Assembly: GCA_013398275.1 (NCBI GenBank)
Contig: VZSE01009357.1
Location: 78,073 to 142,072 of the forward strand
Source: Promerops cafer
Taxonomy: Eukaryota > Chordata > Aves > Passeriformes > Nectariniidae
DNA: 64,000 nucleotides
Direction of reading: 5' to 3'
The notes below the pieces were generated by a model, which worked only from the letters and a program-made list of their open reading frames with translations, did no database searches and was not told the DNA's origin. Below are positions 34,301 through 46,300 of this stretch, piece by piece (position 1 is the stretch's first letter; each line of letters starts with the position of its first letter). The translations under genes were made by a program, and so were the position numbers.

Positions 34301-37300
34301 AGGGGCTCCAGAGTGATACCCAAAACTCAGCTTCATCCCAGCTTCCAGAAACAGTTAACTTTGTGCAGTTAAAGCACACAGACAAACTGAAATCTTGGCA
34401 GAACAAGGAACTTTACCTTGAAAATAAAGTGGGATGTATGTGGATATAAACCCCCCTGAAATGTCCAGCTCCAATCTTAGTCTCTTTACGTGTATTAATA
34501 CACAATACACACATGAAGCAGTTTTCCATTTAAAATTGCATTCCTCAAAGTAACAAAGAATAAAAAAACTCAATGTACTATATCAAAACAATGTATTTGC
34601 AGACTGAAATATGTCCTGTTACACAGAGTCCAAATCTGCTTTATTAATTACATACAGCAGAAGGGAACATTTTCCAATGGAGAAGGAATCTGCTCCAAGG
34701 ATCAGCACTCCTAGCCAATCATTAACTGTTTTGTGAAGAACATCAGTGCAGACCTGGGCTTTCTGCTCCCAAAATTACCCTAAAACACCTGTGTTAAGTG
34801 ATCTAGAGGTGATTTCTTTTATAATACTTCAGTTACAAGTGTGCAAGACAACCTGGGTTTTTTTCAAACCAGATAAAAACTTCCATGTGGTGTCCTGTTT
34901 GTGCATCCTACTCAACTGAACAGCACACACAAGTCTAGGAGGACTGAATTTACAGCATCAGAAATCCTGTATTTATACTCTACAAGTGTCATACAACCAT
35001 TACAAAACATAATATTAGTCTTAAAACAAGCAGGAACTCTACTCCTTTCACAAATGCCATTTCTGTATGGTGGGAGCAGCTCATGTTTTGTTTTTATCAA
35101 CTGCAACGACTCTGAGCAGTCATTATAACTTATGAATTCTGTGTGAATCAGTCCCTCAAACTTCCCTTTTAATGCACGAGTATATATGGCTATTTAACAA
35201 TGTGAAATTAAAGTTAACACACATTTTGAAAGCCTATATGAAATGAGAAAGAGCTCCAATCATAACCACCCAGAACATCCATCAGTGGTGCTGCTTGTCA
35301 TTCAGGACAGTTCCATGGGCTGGCATTTGGTACCTAGCACCTTATTTTCACCTTTCTGACTAAAAAATCTTCTCTAAGGATGCTGTCAAGTGTCTTTAGG
35401 AAAGAGGCAAACCCCTAAAACCTTTGCAACTTCTCTGCCAGTATCTTTAAATATCCAAGACCATGTTTTGTTGAAGACAAAATTTTTCAATAGTTCTTCA
35501 TCTTAAACGACACAAACCCTGCACTTCAGGAGGCAAAACTGCTTACAAATATTTAGTTAGTTACAACCCAAGCCTTACTGCAACCTTACAAACAAGAAAG
35601 TCATACTTTTCATGCTGCTGCAATGTTTTAGCTCCTCTGGCAAAAAGCAAACATACACTTTGAAGTTCCTTGCAAATGAAACCAACACAACCAACCTACA
35701 TTTTGCTGCCCACTAGCAAATGACACTCTAAGGCCAAGCCAAAACTATTTTAGTCAGACAAACAGTGGAGATGAGATGCTGGCTTACAGCTTAGCTCGAT
35801 ATCCAGCCCTAGGAAAATGAAAGGCATCAGATCACAGCATGCAGCAAAGGAGCAGGAGAGCATCGAGTGGAACTTGACTCCAAACGTACCTTGTGGGAAG
35901 GGTCCCAGGTTCTGCACACTTCCACTCCTCACAAGGGAAATCCAAGTGCAGGCAGGTTTTAATCACACACTGTGCCTGGCAGAGGGTTAGCTTGGCTGCC
36001 AGGACAGCACAGAACACAGGACAGGCATTCCCAAGGAAACAAGGATGTCCCAAGCAGAGAGGAAGAGGTGCACGTGCAGGGCGGGGCATGCGGGGACGCT
36101 GGGTGACCCTGCCTAGGCACTGACAGCTCTTTCAGTAGCAACCTCTTTTCATGGGCAGAGGTTCTTTAGATGCTTTTAGAGACAAAAACCCCACAGAACT
36201 CGACTCTGGCAAGCCCAGCAGCAGCTCCTGCTCTGAGCACAGAGCACCAGGGCACACGTACCTTCTTGTGAACAACGGAGGAGGTGGAATTAATGGTGCT
36301 CTCGTCACTATGCATCATGACCAGCTCAGGGCTGCTCTCATCCAGGACCTCCTGCATGCTGCTCACACTGCTGCTCTGGCTGCCTGTGCTCACAGACATG
36401 CTGGGGATGGAATGGTTGCTGCCCAGACTGTCCATCTTCCTACTCAGGTTTGATCCATGCTCACTGTCCTATAAAACAAGGGGCATCAGTTACAGATCCA
36501 GGAGATCACCTGCCCAGCACGTGCCTGCAATGCCCAGAGCTTGTTTTAAAGGTGACTCTGCAGACTTCAAGGGTCTTTGGGCATTATTTTGCCAACTGCA
36601 CGTGTCAAAGGGCTGTTTGGGTTCTGCAGTGCTCCATATGGGGCAGGCAGCTCCTGCCTTTTCCCCTGCAATCCGATTACATCAGGTTTCAAGCCAGTTT
36701 TTTTCCACATATCCTTAAGTCTGGGCACAGCTCTTGGCTTGATAGGAGACATCCAGGAATACTGGATGGCTGGTGGAAGAAGCCTCATAATTAAGAGAAA
36801 TTATCCAAGTTTGAATTAAAACAATGCTTCAAGTCAGGATCTGCTATAATACATTTCCTGAATCAGAAAATATGTAAGACAATGAACCCATTTTATTATT
36901 TGATATATTCTACATGGCGTAGAGGTTTTAACCTCCATGTCCCAAGCAGTCAGCAATTCTATTTTATCAAGCTAAAAACCCCTTAAACCTTGTGTTTTCA
37001 GCCAAGGTAAAGGTGAGTGGAGAATCTTAGCAGCTGACTCAGACGAGTCTGCATTATTTTAGGGGTTAAAACTTGGATATACATAAATAAAGATTCCTCA
37101 TATAAGAGGTATTTTTGATTCTACAGACAAATATCAGGAGTTACCAGCCTTTTTTCTTCTTCCATACCCATAGGAGTACAATAATGTCAGAGTATGCACT
37201 TAGTCTGGACTGATTTAGAGAATTTATGGAGTCCTTTGTAATTAACTAGTGGCACCAAAGAGGCTTGCAAGGAGCTCACAGTGAGGACAGAACTCTGAAC

Positions 37301-40300
37301 ATCCTTCAGCTCCTGGGGTGAAGCAGCCTTGATTCACTAAAATGAGCAGCCTGCTGCTGCATCCAGTTTGCCCTGGCCTCTGAAGGGAGCTTGGGGAGAA
37401 TTCCATTACAAATCAATTAACGGGGAACTCATTTTGTTGGAGACCGACAGAAAGATAAAATTGAGACTTGACAGATTTGCCTTTGATTGTGTGATTATTT
37501 TTTAAGCAATCAGCAGATCATTCAGAGCCTGCATGAGAGCACTTAAAATCCAGAATAATACTATTTTACAGAGAACATAGGCACAGGGGAATGAAAATAT
37601 TTTCAGGATGCTTATGTAGAGCTGCAGAAGAAATCACATAATGAAGGATCTGAGGCTGTGTAATTCATGAATGTTTATGCAGGAAGGACAGAGATGAGAT
37701 TGCATATGCAACCTTAGCACTGGCTTCCTGAGCTCAGCTTTCACCTTCTTGGAAGGGCTCTGAGGAAAGCATCAGTAATATTTTGCATGTTAAAGATTTT
37801 TAAGGCTCATCTTCCACCTTAGAAAGCCCAGGGCAGAAGGAGGAAGTGCCTGGTGGCATTTCCAGTGGGGCAGGTTCTGTCCCCAGTTCAGCAGGAACTG
37901 CAGCACGTGCTGGGCCTGCTTTCCCTGCCCAGTTAGTGACACACACGAGCAGTGACACCTCCTGTGGTGGGACAGGGCTCAGGGGTCAGTGCAGAGCATG
38001 CTGTGCACATGCAGAGTGTCAGCTGCATCCCTGCCATCCCTGCAGATACAGCAGCTCTTCTCCCTGCTTTCTCCAGGAGGGGGGACAGGAGGACACACCT
38101 CGGAGCCAAACACTACCACGTGTTTCCTGTTGAGCTGGGAAGTGCTCAACAGCCACGTGGGAAACCCATTCCCTGGCACTCTGCTGGCAGCTTGGCACAC
38201 CTGGGGAGACAAACTGGAAGGCTTTGGTGCCCAAGCCTGACAATCCCCCAGTCCCCAGCTAAGCTCCAGGTCTGGAAGCTGGAGGGGACCCTGAATCACA
38301 GCAGCTGCTGTTCTTGCTCCTTTGGGGCATCTTCACAGGGAGGGGGAGCACAAAGTGCCAGTCTCTTCCTCCTGTAGCTCCACGTGCCCATTTCTTCAAC
38401 CAGTTTAGCTTTAAAGGAGGATTTGACACCCCCAAACCTCAAACTCAAGCCCCTGAAGGCCCTCTGAGCTTGGGCACCTGGCTGTTATTGCCTCACTCCA
38501 CTGGAGCAAAAGGAACACAGACATCAATTTGACTGTCACTGATTTTCACTGAGAAGCAGTCATGGATTTATTTATGCATTGTGCCTGCACCAAGTGACAT
38601 TAATTTCCATCTAAGCTCATCAATTGAAAAATGACTGGTTTCCTTCTCTCAGCCACAGTTAGGGTCAATTATCATACACTGATTAAGGGTGTTGTTTATT
38701 ACAAGATTTAAACTGAAGCTGCATTTTAGGTCTTTAACCTTTTTCTTCTTTAACATTAAAGAGTTTTAAAAAAATAAGTCTTATTAATTCGGTGATTTGC
38801 TTTTCAGCTCATGAGAGGCCAATTACTTTACAGTAAAGTTATGGTAATTGAAAAAATATTAACATTAATGGAGTTGTTTTGACTGTGCAGATGAGAAAGA
38901 AAAGCTTGGGCTGTCAAAGACCCTCCTCCACACAGGCTGGGAGCCACTTCTCACAGAGAACCTCCCTCAGAATGAGTTTCTTCCCTAAGGCTTCCAGAAG
39001 AAAGGACAGCACTGGAAAAAATCCGAAGTTTGCCATGTACAGTAATTGGCAGCTTTAACACTGAGCAAGGACTACTTTACTCATTATCCTCTCCTGCCTC
39101 TCTGCTGATCCAGATGATATTCCAACAACATTCCTCACCTAGGCTGGGCTTGCTCTGCCACCCTGAGGACAGGAACATCTCCCTGGCCCTAGAACGACTT
39201 GTGCAAATGGAGTAACAAAGCCCGAGTACCTCCTCCTCCTCCTGGGACTCGTTCAGGGGCCCGTTCCGTGTCTCCTGGAAGAGGATTTTCTTCATTTTCC
39301 GGTACTGCAGGTTGTCCAGCTCCCTCACTGCATCCTTGGTCCTCTGGATGAGGTCTATGAGCACCCTGGGCGGTCGCTCCCGGCGCACAAAATCGTGCTG
39401 GGTTAAAGGAAACAGAGCACCTCCTTTCAGACCCTGGGGTTAGACCAGGGGCAGTGGGGGACTGTGCAGACCCCTGAAATGACAGCTCCCATTCTGCAAT
39501 TTATCTGTTCATATTCAGTAGCTGGCACTACCCTTTCTCAAGGACTCCAAACACACTGAGCTCGTGCTGGGGTCAGGTTCTCTGAGCTCTCCAGGCTACA
39601 CAGACAATTTGTCCCTTCCTGAGCTGGTTCACTCAAAACACACCAGGTGACACTTCAAACCTTGGAGACACAGGAATGAACAAAATGCACCCAGAACAAA
39701 GAAGAATCAACCTGCAAAGATTTATCCTGCATCCATCTATTCCAATTTGCACATAAAACCAGCCAGGAGACCACAGAGTTTATCTATACCTTTTGTAGCC
39801 AGAGCTGAAATCAAATCAGGCTCTTGCCAACTCCTGCACAGGTTTTAAGTGCAGACTTAATAAATTCTTTAATGGTATTTAGGAACATGATTAAAGCCTC
39901 TTCTCTGATTTATCAGATACATTCTCCTGAACTGTACAGCTGGCAGTGGATATAAAAGTCTCCAGCTTTCCCATGTAACCTTGGCTAAAGTAGCCAAGCT
40001 GAGTGTACACTTGCCAATACTCTATATGGGATCCCTACAGCTGGGTGTGCTCCTTCCCAAAGGGATGGCTTTAGGGCACAAACACCCTCTGCATGTTTGT
40101 AAAAAAATCTACAGTGAAAACAGAAAAATTTGCAATTAAAAAAAAAAAAAAAAGAAATTTGGGAAAAAAAAAGTTATTCTCTACTGCACATTGCAAATGC
40201 CACAAGGGGCTTTTGTTAGAGCCTCAACAGCTGGACCCACCTGCAAGGAAATTCTCAGGAGGGTCACCTTTGCCTGCTCAGCCTCACAGCTCTCCTGTGG

Positions 40301-43300
40301 GCTCAGCTCAAGAGTGAATTCATCCCCTGGAGCAGCCAGCACATGGAGCCCCAGCCTGCCCTAAAACAGGAGCCTTCAACAAAAGAGCTGAAAGGATGAG
40401 CTAATCATCTTCTAATGATTTGTAAATAAACAAGGAAAGCATCATGCCACAAGCTGATTTCTCCTTTTTAATTGAATTCAAACTGCTGTGCATTTGAGTT
40501 TTGCTAGTGGGGACAGACAGTCACTTCAGTACCCATTTTTTGCTTGTAGTGATGGTGTTTATTTTTGAATCAGAGCTAAAAGTTCTAAACATCATTTCAC
40601 ACAGAAACAAAATGAATCATTTCTGCTCCTCAACGCAGATAACCACCATTTATTTCTCTGTGAACAGTAACAATCTGCAGCTTATTTATTATTAGGAAAA
40701 AAGGGAAACCATTTTTATCTCATCATAGATCATTTTTAGAAAGCAGCAAAGCATTTGGAACCATGATCCTGAACCTAAATCCATTCTATGTGTGCACTCA
40801 GATATTAAAATGTGACCATGTGAAAAGTGTAGGGCAGACATAAATATAAATAAAATATAAATATGGAATATACAGGATTCCACACTCAGATCTCAGCTCT
40901 AATTGTCTGCACAGACTCCAGCCTAAGGTACTCCTGAAATCACATCCTTCAATGAACTCAGCCTGTTCCTAGAGAGCAGCAAGGCTGCCAATCCCCAGGA
41001 ATGAATCATTCCAAAACTCACAACATAAACCCATTAGCTGGTCAGGGTGCTACAAGTAGAACCAGGGAACAAAACACTGATTATTTGCCACAGCACAAAT
41101 GTACCACAGGAAATAAAAAAATATACCAGGTGCCAAAGGGAGCACAAACAGCTCCTTCATCATTTACCTGGAGAGGTCATTGGCACCAGCAGCCAGAGGG
41201 AGAGCAGGGCTAATAATCAACTTTAAAGAAAGGCAATACTTAAAGAAAAGGGAAAGCCTGATGGAAAAGGGGCTGGACAGGATTTCACATCCCCCTACTT
41301 TCTAATGGAAAGCTGCTCCTGAATTTCCCAAAAGCAGAGCCCTTGGAGCTGTAAACAGTTCCTCTATTTCCCAGGTAAACTGAACCCAAATGACTTAAAC
41401 TGGAACTGATTCATGATTCACTGACAAAACCCTGGCAAACTCTAAGCACATCACTCCCAGGTCCCCCTCCTACAGGCTCCTGGCAATTAGGGACCTGTAA
41501 AAACCCTTTCCAAAATGATCCAGTTATTTCCAAAACAAGTTTAATTAATTGGGTTCAGTATAGAAACCATTAAAGGGATTTAAACAACTTTTGGGTCTGG
41601 TGATTTGATTAGGGGAGGAAGTCAGCCTTGGCCTATCCCTTTAATGCTACTTTTAACTGCTAAGTGTGATGCATGAATGGAGGGAAAAAGAAAACCAAAA
41701 AAACCAACCAAAAAGTGGATTTTTTTAAGGGCAAATATTTGTTCACCATCTTGACAATTATTTTGGTAGACAAACAGATTTCCCCCCAGATTTCTGGAAA
41801 AGATTTGATAAATTACCCGTAACAAATCTGTTGATGATGGTCTTTCCTGAGGTATTTTCTGTAAGCAGTAATCAACAAATCCCCTAAAGGAGTCTGACCT
41901 GCAAAATCAAAAAAATGAAAAAAAAAAAAAATTAAAAAATCTAAATGAAAAAAAGCTCAGAATCTGGAATATATTCAAACTCATCAGTGCAAAGCAAAAG
42001 AAAAACGTTGACTATTTTGTTCTTAAGTTCTAAGGCAGAGAAAGTAACTGGGTTTTTCCAAATTCCAAGTCCATCTCATCAATTCTCTCCCAGTTAAATA
42101 CTGTTGAAACAACATATGGACACACAACTACCCCCAAGCACAAACTGAAAACCAAGTTAGAACTACGTGTACCAGTCACTGTTTTTGATTTTACCTCAAC
42201 TGCTTAAAAACAAAGGACACTGGGATTACTGGGAACTCCAGAAATGCACTCACACTGACCTCTGGGAGGTTACAGAGGGATCCCTGCCTCAGTAAAGCCC
42301 CTCAATGCTCAGTTCAACACTTGAGGCTTTATTTGGGGTTTTATCCCAACTAGAAGGAAGGACACTGATCTTTTTGGTGCCACTGGACTCAAAAGGAGCA
42401 CAAAAGGCACCTTGGTGACTCCAAGAGAGCAAAGAGGGCACTGTAAACAAGTTCTTGCAATCAGGAACACTGATGTGGTGCTGTGTTTATCCACAGCTGT
42501 CTCTGCTCTGCACTGCAAATCCTGCACAGAACGTGGGGACCACGCTGCAGGCAGCAGAGCAAGCTCCTGGAACCTGGAAAAATGGGCAAAACAGAGAGGA
42601 TGAAATAAGGAAACTGGAGTGGTCTTGATGAAAAGATCAGCAATTAAACAGCTGTGCTGCTCAAAAGCCCAGCAGAGAAATGGGGGAACTTCACACCTCA
42701 CCAGGAGCTTTTGTTTTGTTTTTTTGTTTCAAGCCTTCTGCAGACTCTGCCAAGCATCACCCAACAGCAACATTCGAATCTTGGGTACAGGGAACAGGGC
42801 AATTCTTGGCTCCCACAGAATAACCAAGTGTTCTTGTATCCAAGCTCAGATTCTGGAACAAGCCTGGAGCACTGGGAGTATTCACTGGCCACAGAGCTCT
42901 GAGGGCTTCTGGAGTCACCCCCTGACAAAAATATCCAATTACCTCCACATTCTCCTCCCTTTCTCCACGTTTCAGCTGCACAGCAATGCTAACAACTCTT
43001 CTGCCAACAGGGATCTTTGGCAGCTGGAAACTTTGCTGATACTGAGCCATGGCTGGTTTAACACATCTGAGAATATTTTAATTCCTACAGCAGCTACACC
43101 CCAGAATTAACACCTCCACACTTCTGGATTGTACTACAGCCAGAGTGACAGAAGGTCAAAATTGAGCCAGCCTACATAAGATTTGAGAACACACACAGAT
43201 CACTGCACTGCAGCCAACGTGTTCATTGTCAGGCTTGAACAAGCAGTGTCACAGGGCATTTTCAGGGAAATAAACAACAAAAATCAGCTGTTAATGGTTC

Positions 43301-46300
43301 TCTTACCATTCATTTGATTGTAACCTAGGGGAATCGTTCTGGGCTATGTGATATAAGGCACTCATTGCATTCATGTTGAAAAGTGGAGGCTTCCTTTCAG
43401 CTGGAAAGAGAAAAGAACAGAAAGGTGTCATAAGGCAGTCTGGAAAGAAAGGAGAAGTGTATGGAAGTATGAGCAGGGTATCACTGCTAAATCAATACTC
43501 AGTGCTGCTGTCATCACACTCAGGCCAATTATTTTAATATTCCAAGTTAGACCAGGACACCCACTCAAGGAAAGCTGCTGTTCACTTGCAGAGAGATGAC
43601 AAAATCCAAAGAGAGCAGGATATAAATTATAAGGAAGAGTTTGCAGTAAATTTTACTTTAACTGCAACATCTCACACCTGACCTGCTGTGGCAAAATCAG
43701 CTGAAACTGAGTAAAACTAATCTTAGGCACAGTTCAGGGCCAGGACATGCTGTATCAGTCCCTACAGATCTTTGATGCACTGCTGGAACGTGTGGAAAAA
43801 GTGGCTGCCTGCCTCATTTGTCACTGCAAGTGGGACAGGTTACCAAATTCACTTGCCAGATGTGCCATGAACTCCCTCTCACTGAAATCCTTCCCAGTCC
43901 TTGCACCAAGAGGGCACCTGCCCAGCAGCCCCTGACCTCCAGGAGGGCAGAACTCAGAGTTCTGGGGCAGGCTGGTTCTCACCAAGGTCAGTGATGCCAG
44001 GATTTCTCAGCTCTTTCAGCAGTCCCTTGCCCTTGCCATGCAGGCAAACCACCACATCTGCTTTTCCTTAATCACTACTTACTTCAGCTACACGAGGAAT
44101 TAAGACATCAGCATTCAAAGAAAGCCAAGTGCTGCTCAACAAGAGATTTCCTCCCACTGCTGCCTGACCTCGTGCTCAAGCAGGGAATCATGCAAAGGCA
44201 AAGTTCAAAGTTTAAAAAAGTTTAATGCTTCTCAAAAGGGTATTTTAAAAGGAAGCAAATCCATCATCTCTGTCAAGTGGCTTTGAGGTTCCTGAGTAAA
44301 AAGCTCCACAGAAATTCTGGTACCAGGACTGTGTCTACACAGGGTTGCACAGTCTCTCTCCTACTGCTGTGATTTACTCCTTGAGAGGCTGTGACACACC
44401 TCAACTCCACACAAACAAAAATCATTGGCCATGCACAGCAACAGAAGCCTAAAACTTCCAATTCTGGCATTCTTTATGTCAAAATACAGACTGTCAGCAT
44501 GCTGGCACATGAAATACAGCCATGTTAGTTCCTGGTTATCTACACCATCTCAATTCTGCAGACAACATTTCTTCTGCACATCTCCCTCTTTGTTATCTCA
44601 CACATTTCTGCTGATTAAACATTCACCAATGACATTTTCAGTGACCCACACAATAAGTTATTGGTGTACTGCTGTTAAGTAGAATCCATATCAAGACTGA
44701 TTTTTGAAAAGAATCCACCCAGCACATGCAGTGTCAATATTCAAACTTGAAACACACGCTTGGAGTCTACTCTGTGTACCTGCCATCACATCCACCTCTG
44801 CTCCAGGCTCTGTGGATCATTTGCCCTTTGCAGTGCAAACCCTTTTCTTCTCTTCCCATAAAGAACCTGTCCACGATGATTCATGGCACAAACTTTTCAG
44901 CTGAGACTGAAGGTTTTTGTTTCAGAGAGCAGGGAAGTAAGAAAAATTGAAAATTAAATGTGGGTCCCTTCTGACACACAAGCCTTAGGACACCAGTTCC
45001 CTTGACACAACAGCTGGGACAACTTTCTCAGAGTGCAGCTTGGAAAACAGATGACAAACCATGGCTTCCTCTCACTCAAGAGCAAAATGCTCTGGTTCTC
45101 CAGGGAATAACTGAGCACACCAGACTGACATGAAAGCACAGAGCATTAGTGGCTTCCTCTTGATTTGCCAGCAAGAAAATGATTTAACTCAACTGTCAGA
45201 GTTTTCCAAGTCAGGCATTTTAAAGGGGAAAACTAATGAGGAATAAGGATCTTCCCTTTCTGCAGGAGCTCCTAACACACTGCAGAGTTAATTACCCACC
45301 TCAGCTGCTGTGTGTTCACTCACCTAACTCGATGCAGGTGATCCCCAGAGACCAAACATCCACCTTCCCGTCGTACTGCCCCTCGTCCATAGCAAGGATC
45401 ACCTCTGGTGCCATCCTGCCAACCACAGAGCAAAGGCTGCCTTAGGGGACACACAGGGGCACTCCAAGCACACCAGCTGAGGTGCTGCCACCCCCCTCAG
45501 CAAAGCCACAGAGCAGGGCAGACAGCAGGGAGCCGAGGAAAAGTGTGCTGGAACGAACAAGGACTGACCCCAGCAGTGACTGGTCAGAGGAAGGGGGAAA
45601 AGCAAAAGGGGAAAGGGGGGAAAGCATAAAAAAGGGCAAAGGGGGGGAAAGCATAAAAAAGGGCAAAGGGGGGGAAAGAACAAAGAGGAAAGACAGGAGA
45701 GAAAAAAGAGGAAAGACAGGAGAAAAAAAGAGGAAAGGCGGGAGAGAAAAAAAGAGGAAAGACGGGAGAGAAAAAAGAGGAAAGACGGGAGAGAAAAAAG
45801 AGGAAAGACGGGAGAGAAAAAAGAAGAGAGACAGGAGAGAAGGGGTCAACCCAGTCACCTTCCTGTTAGCAGAATACGCTGGCACATGGGAGACCCCCCC
45901 TATTTCCAAAGGCATCGTAGCTGCAGGCTGACAGCAAGGGCTGGGAGAGCCCTAAAGGCACCCCCTGCACCCTCCCCAGGCCTCCCCTTGGCACACCAGG
46001 AGCATTTCCAGCAGACAAATGCAGCCTGTGGGTGCAGCTATGTATGGAGCAGGGAAATTGGGAACAGCAGGGACATACAGTGGTCCAGGATAAAGGGATG
46101 AAGAGGGGACAGAGAAGTAGCAGGCCCAGCCTGCAAAAATTCAGCCTCTTAAATTGTGTTCTTCCAAAAAAAGGCTTCTTGCCAAACGGCCTCATTCCAA
46201 GGCTGGGCCATGGTGACCTCCCAGCACTGCCTGGGGCCTCTGCCACAAAATCAGTGGAGTGTGGAGCTGTGCTGCTCACAGTGCTGGGAATGCCAAGGAA

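Noticed and set aside
42757..43050. Minus-strand frame starting MAQYQQSFQLPKIPVG near TAOK3 exon 8
   Set aside because: It does not continue the kinase sequence, which is fully accounted for by exons 43,307-43,400 and 41,817-41,898, and has no family features.
45482..45931. Plus-strand Lys/Arg/Glu-rich frame of 149 codons
   Set aside because: It is the translation of the purine-only array; composition alone explains it.
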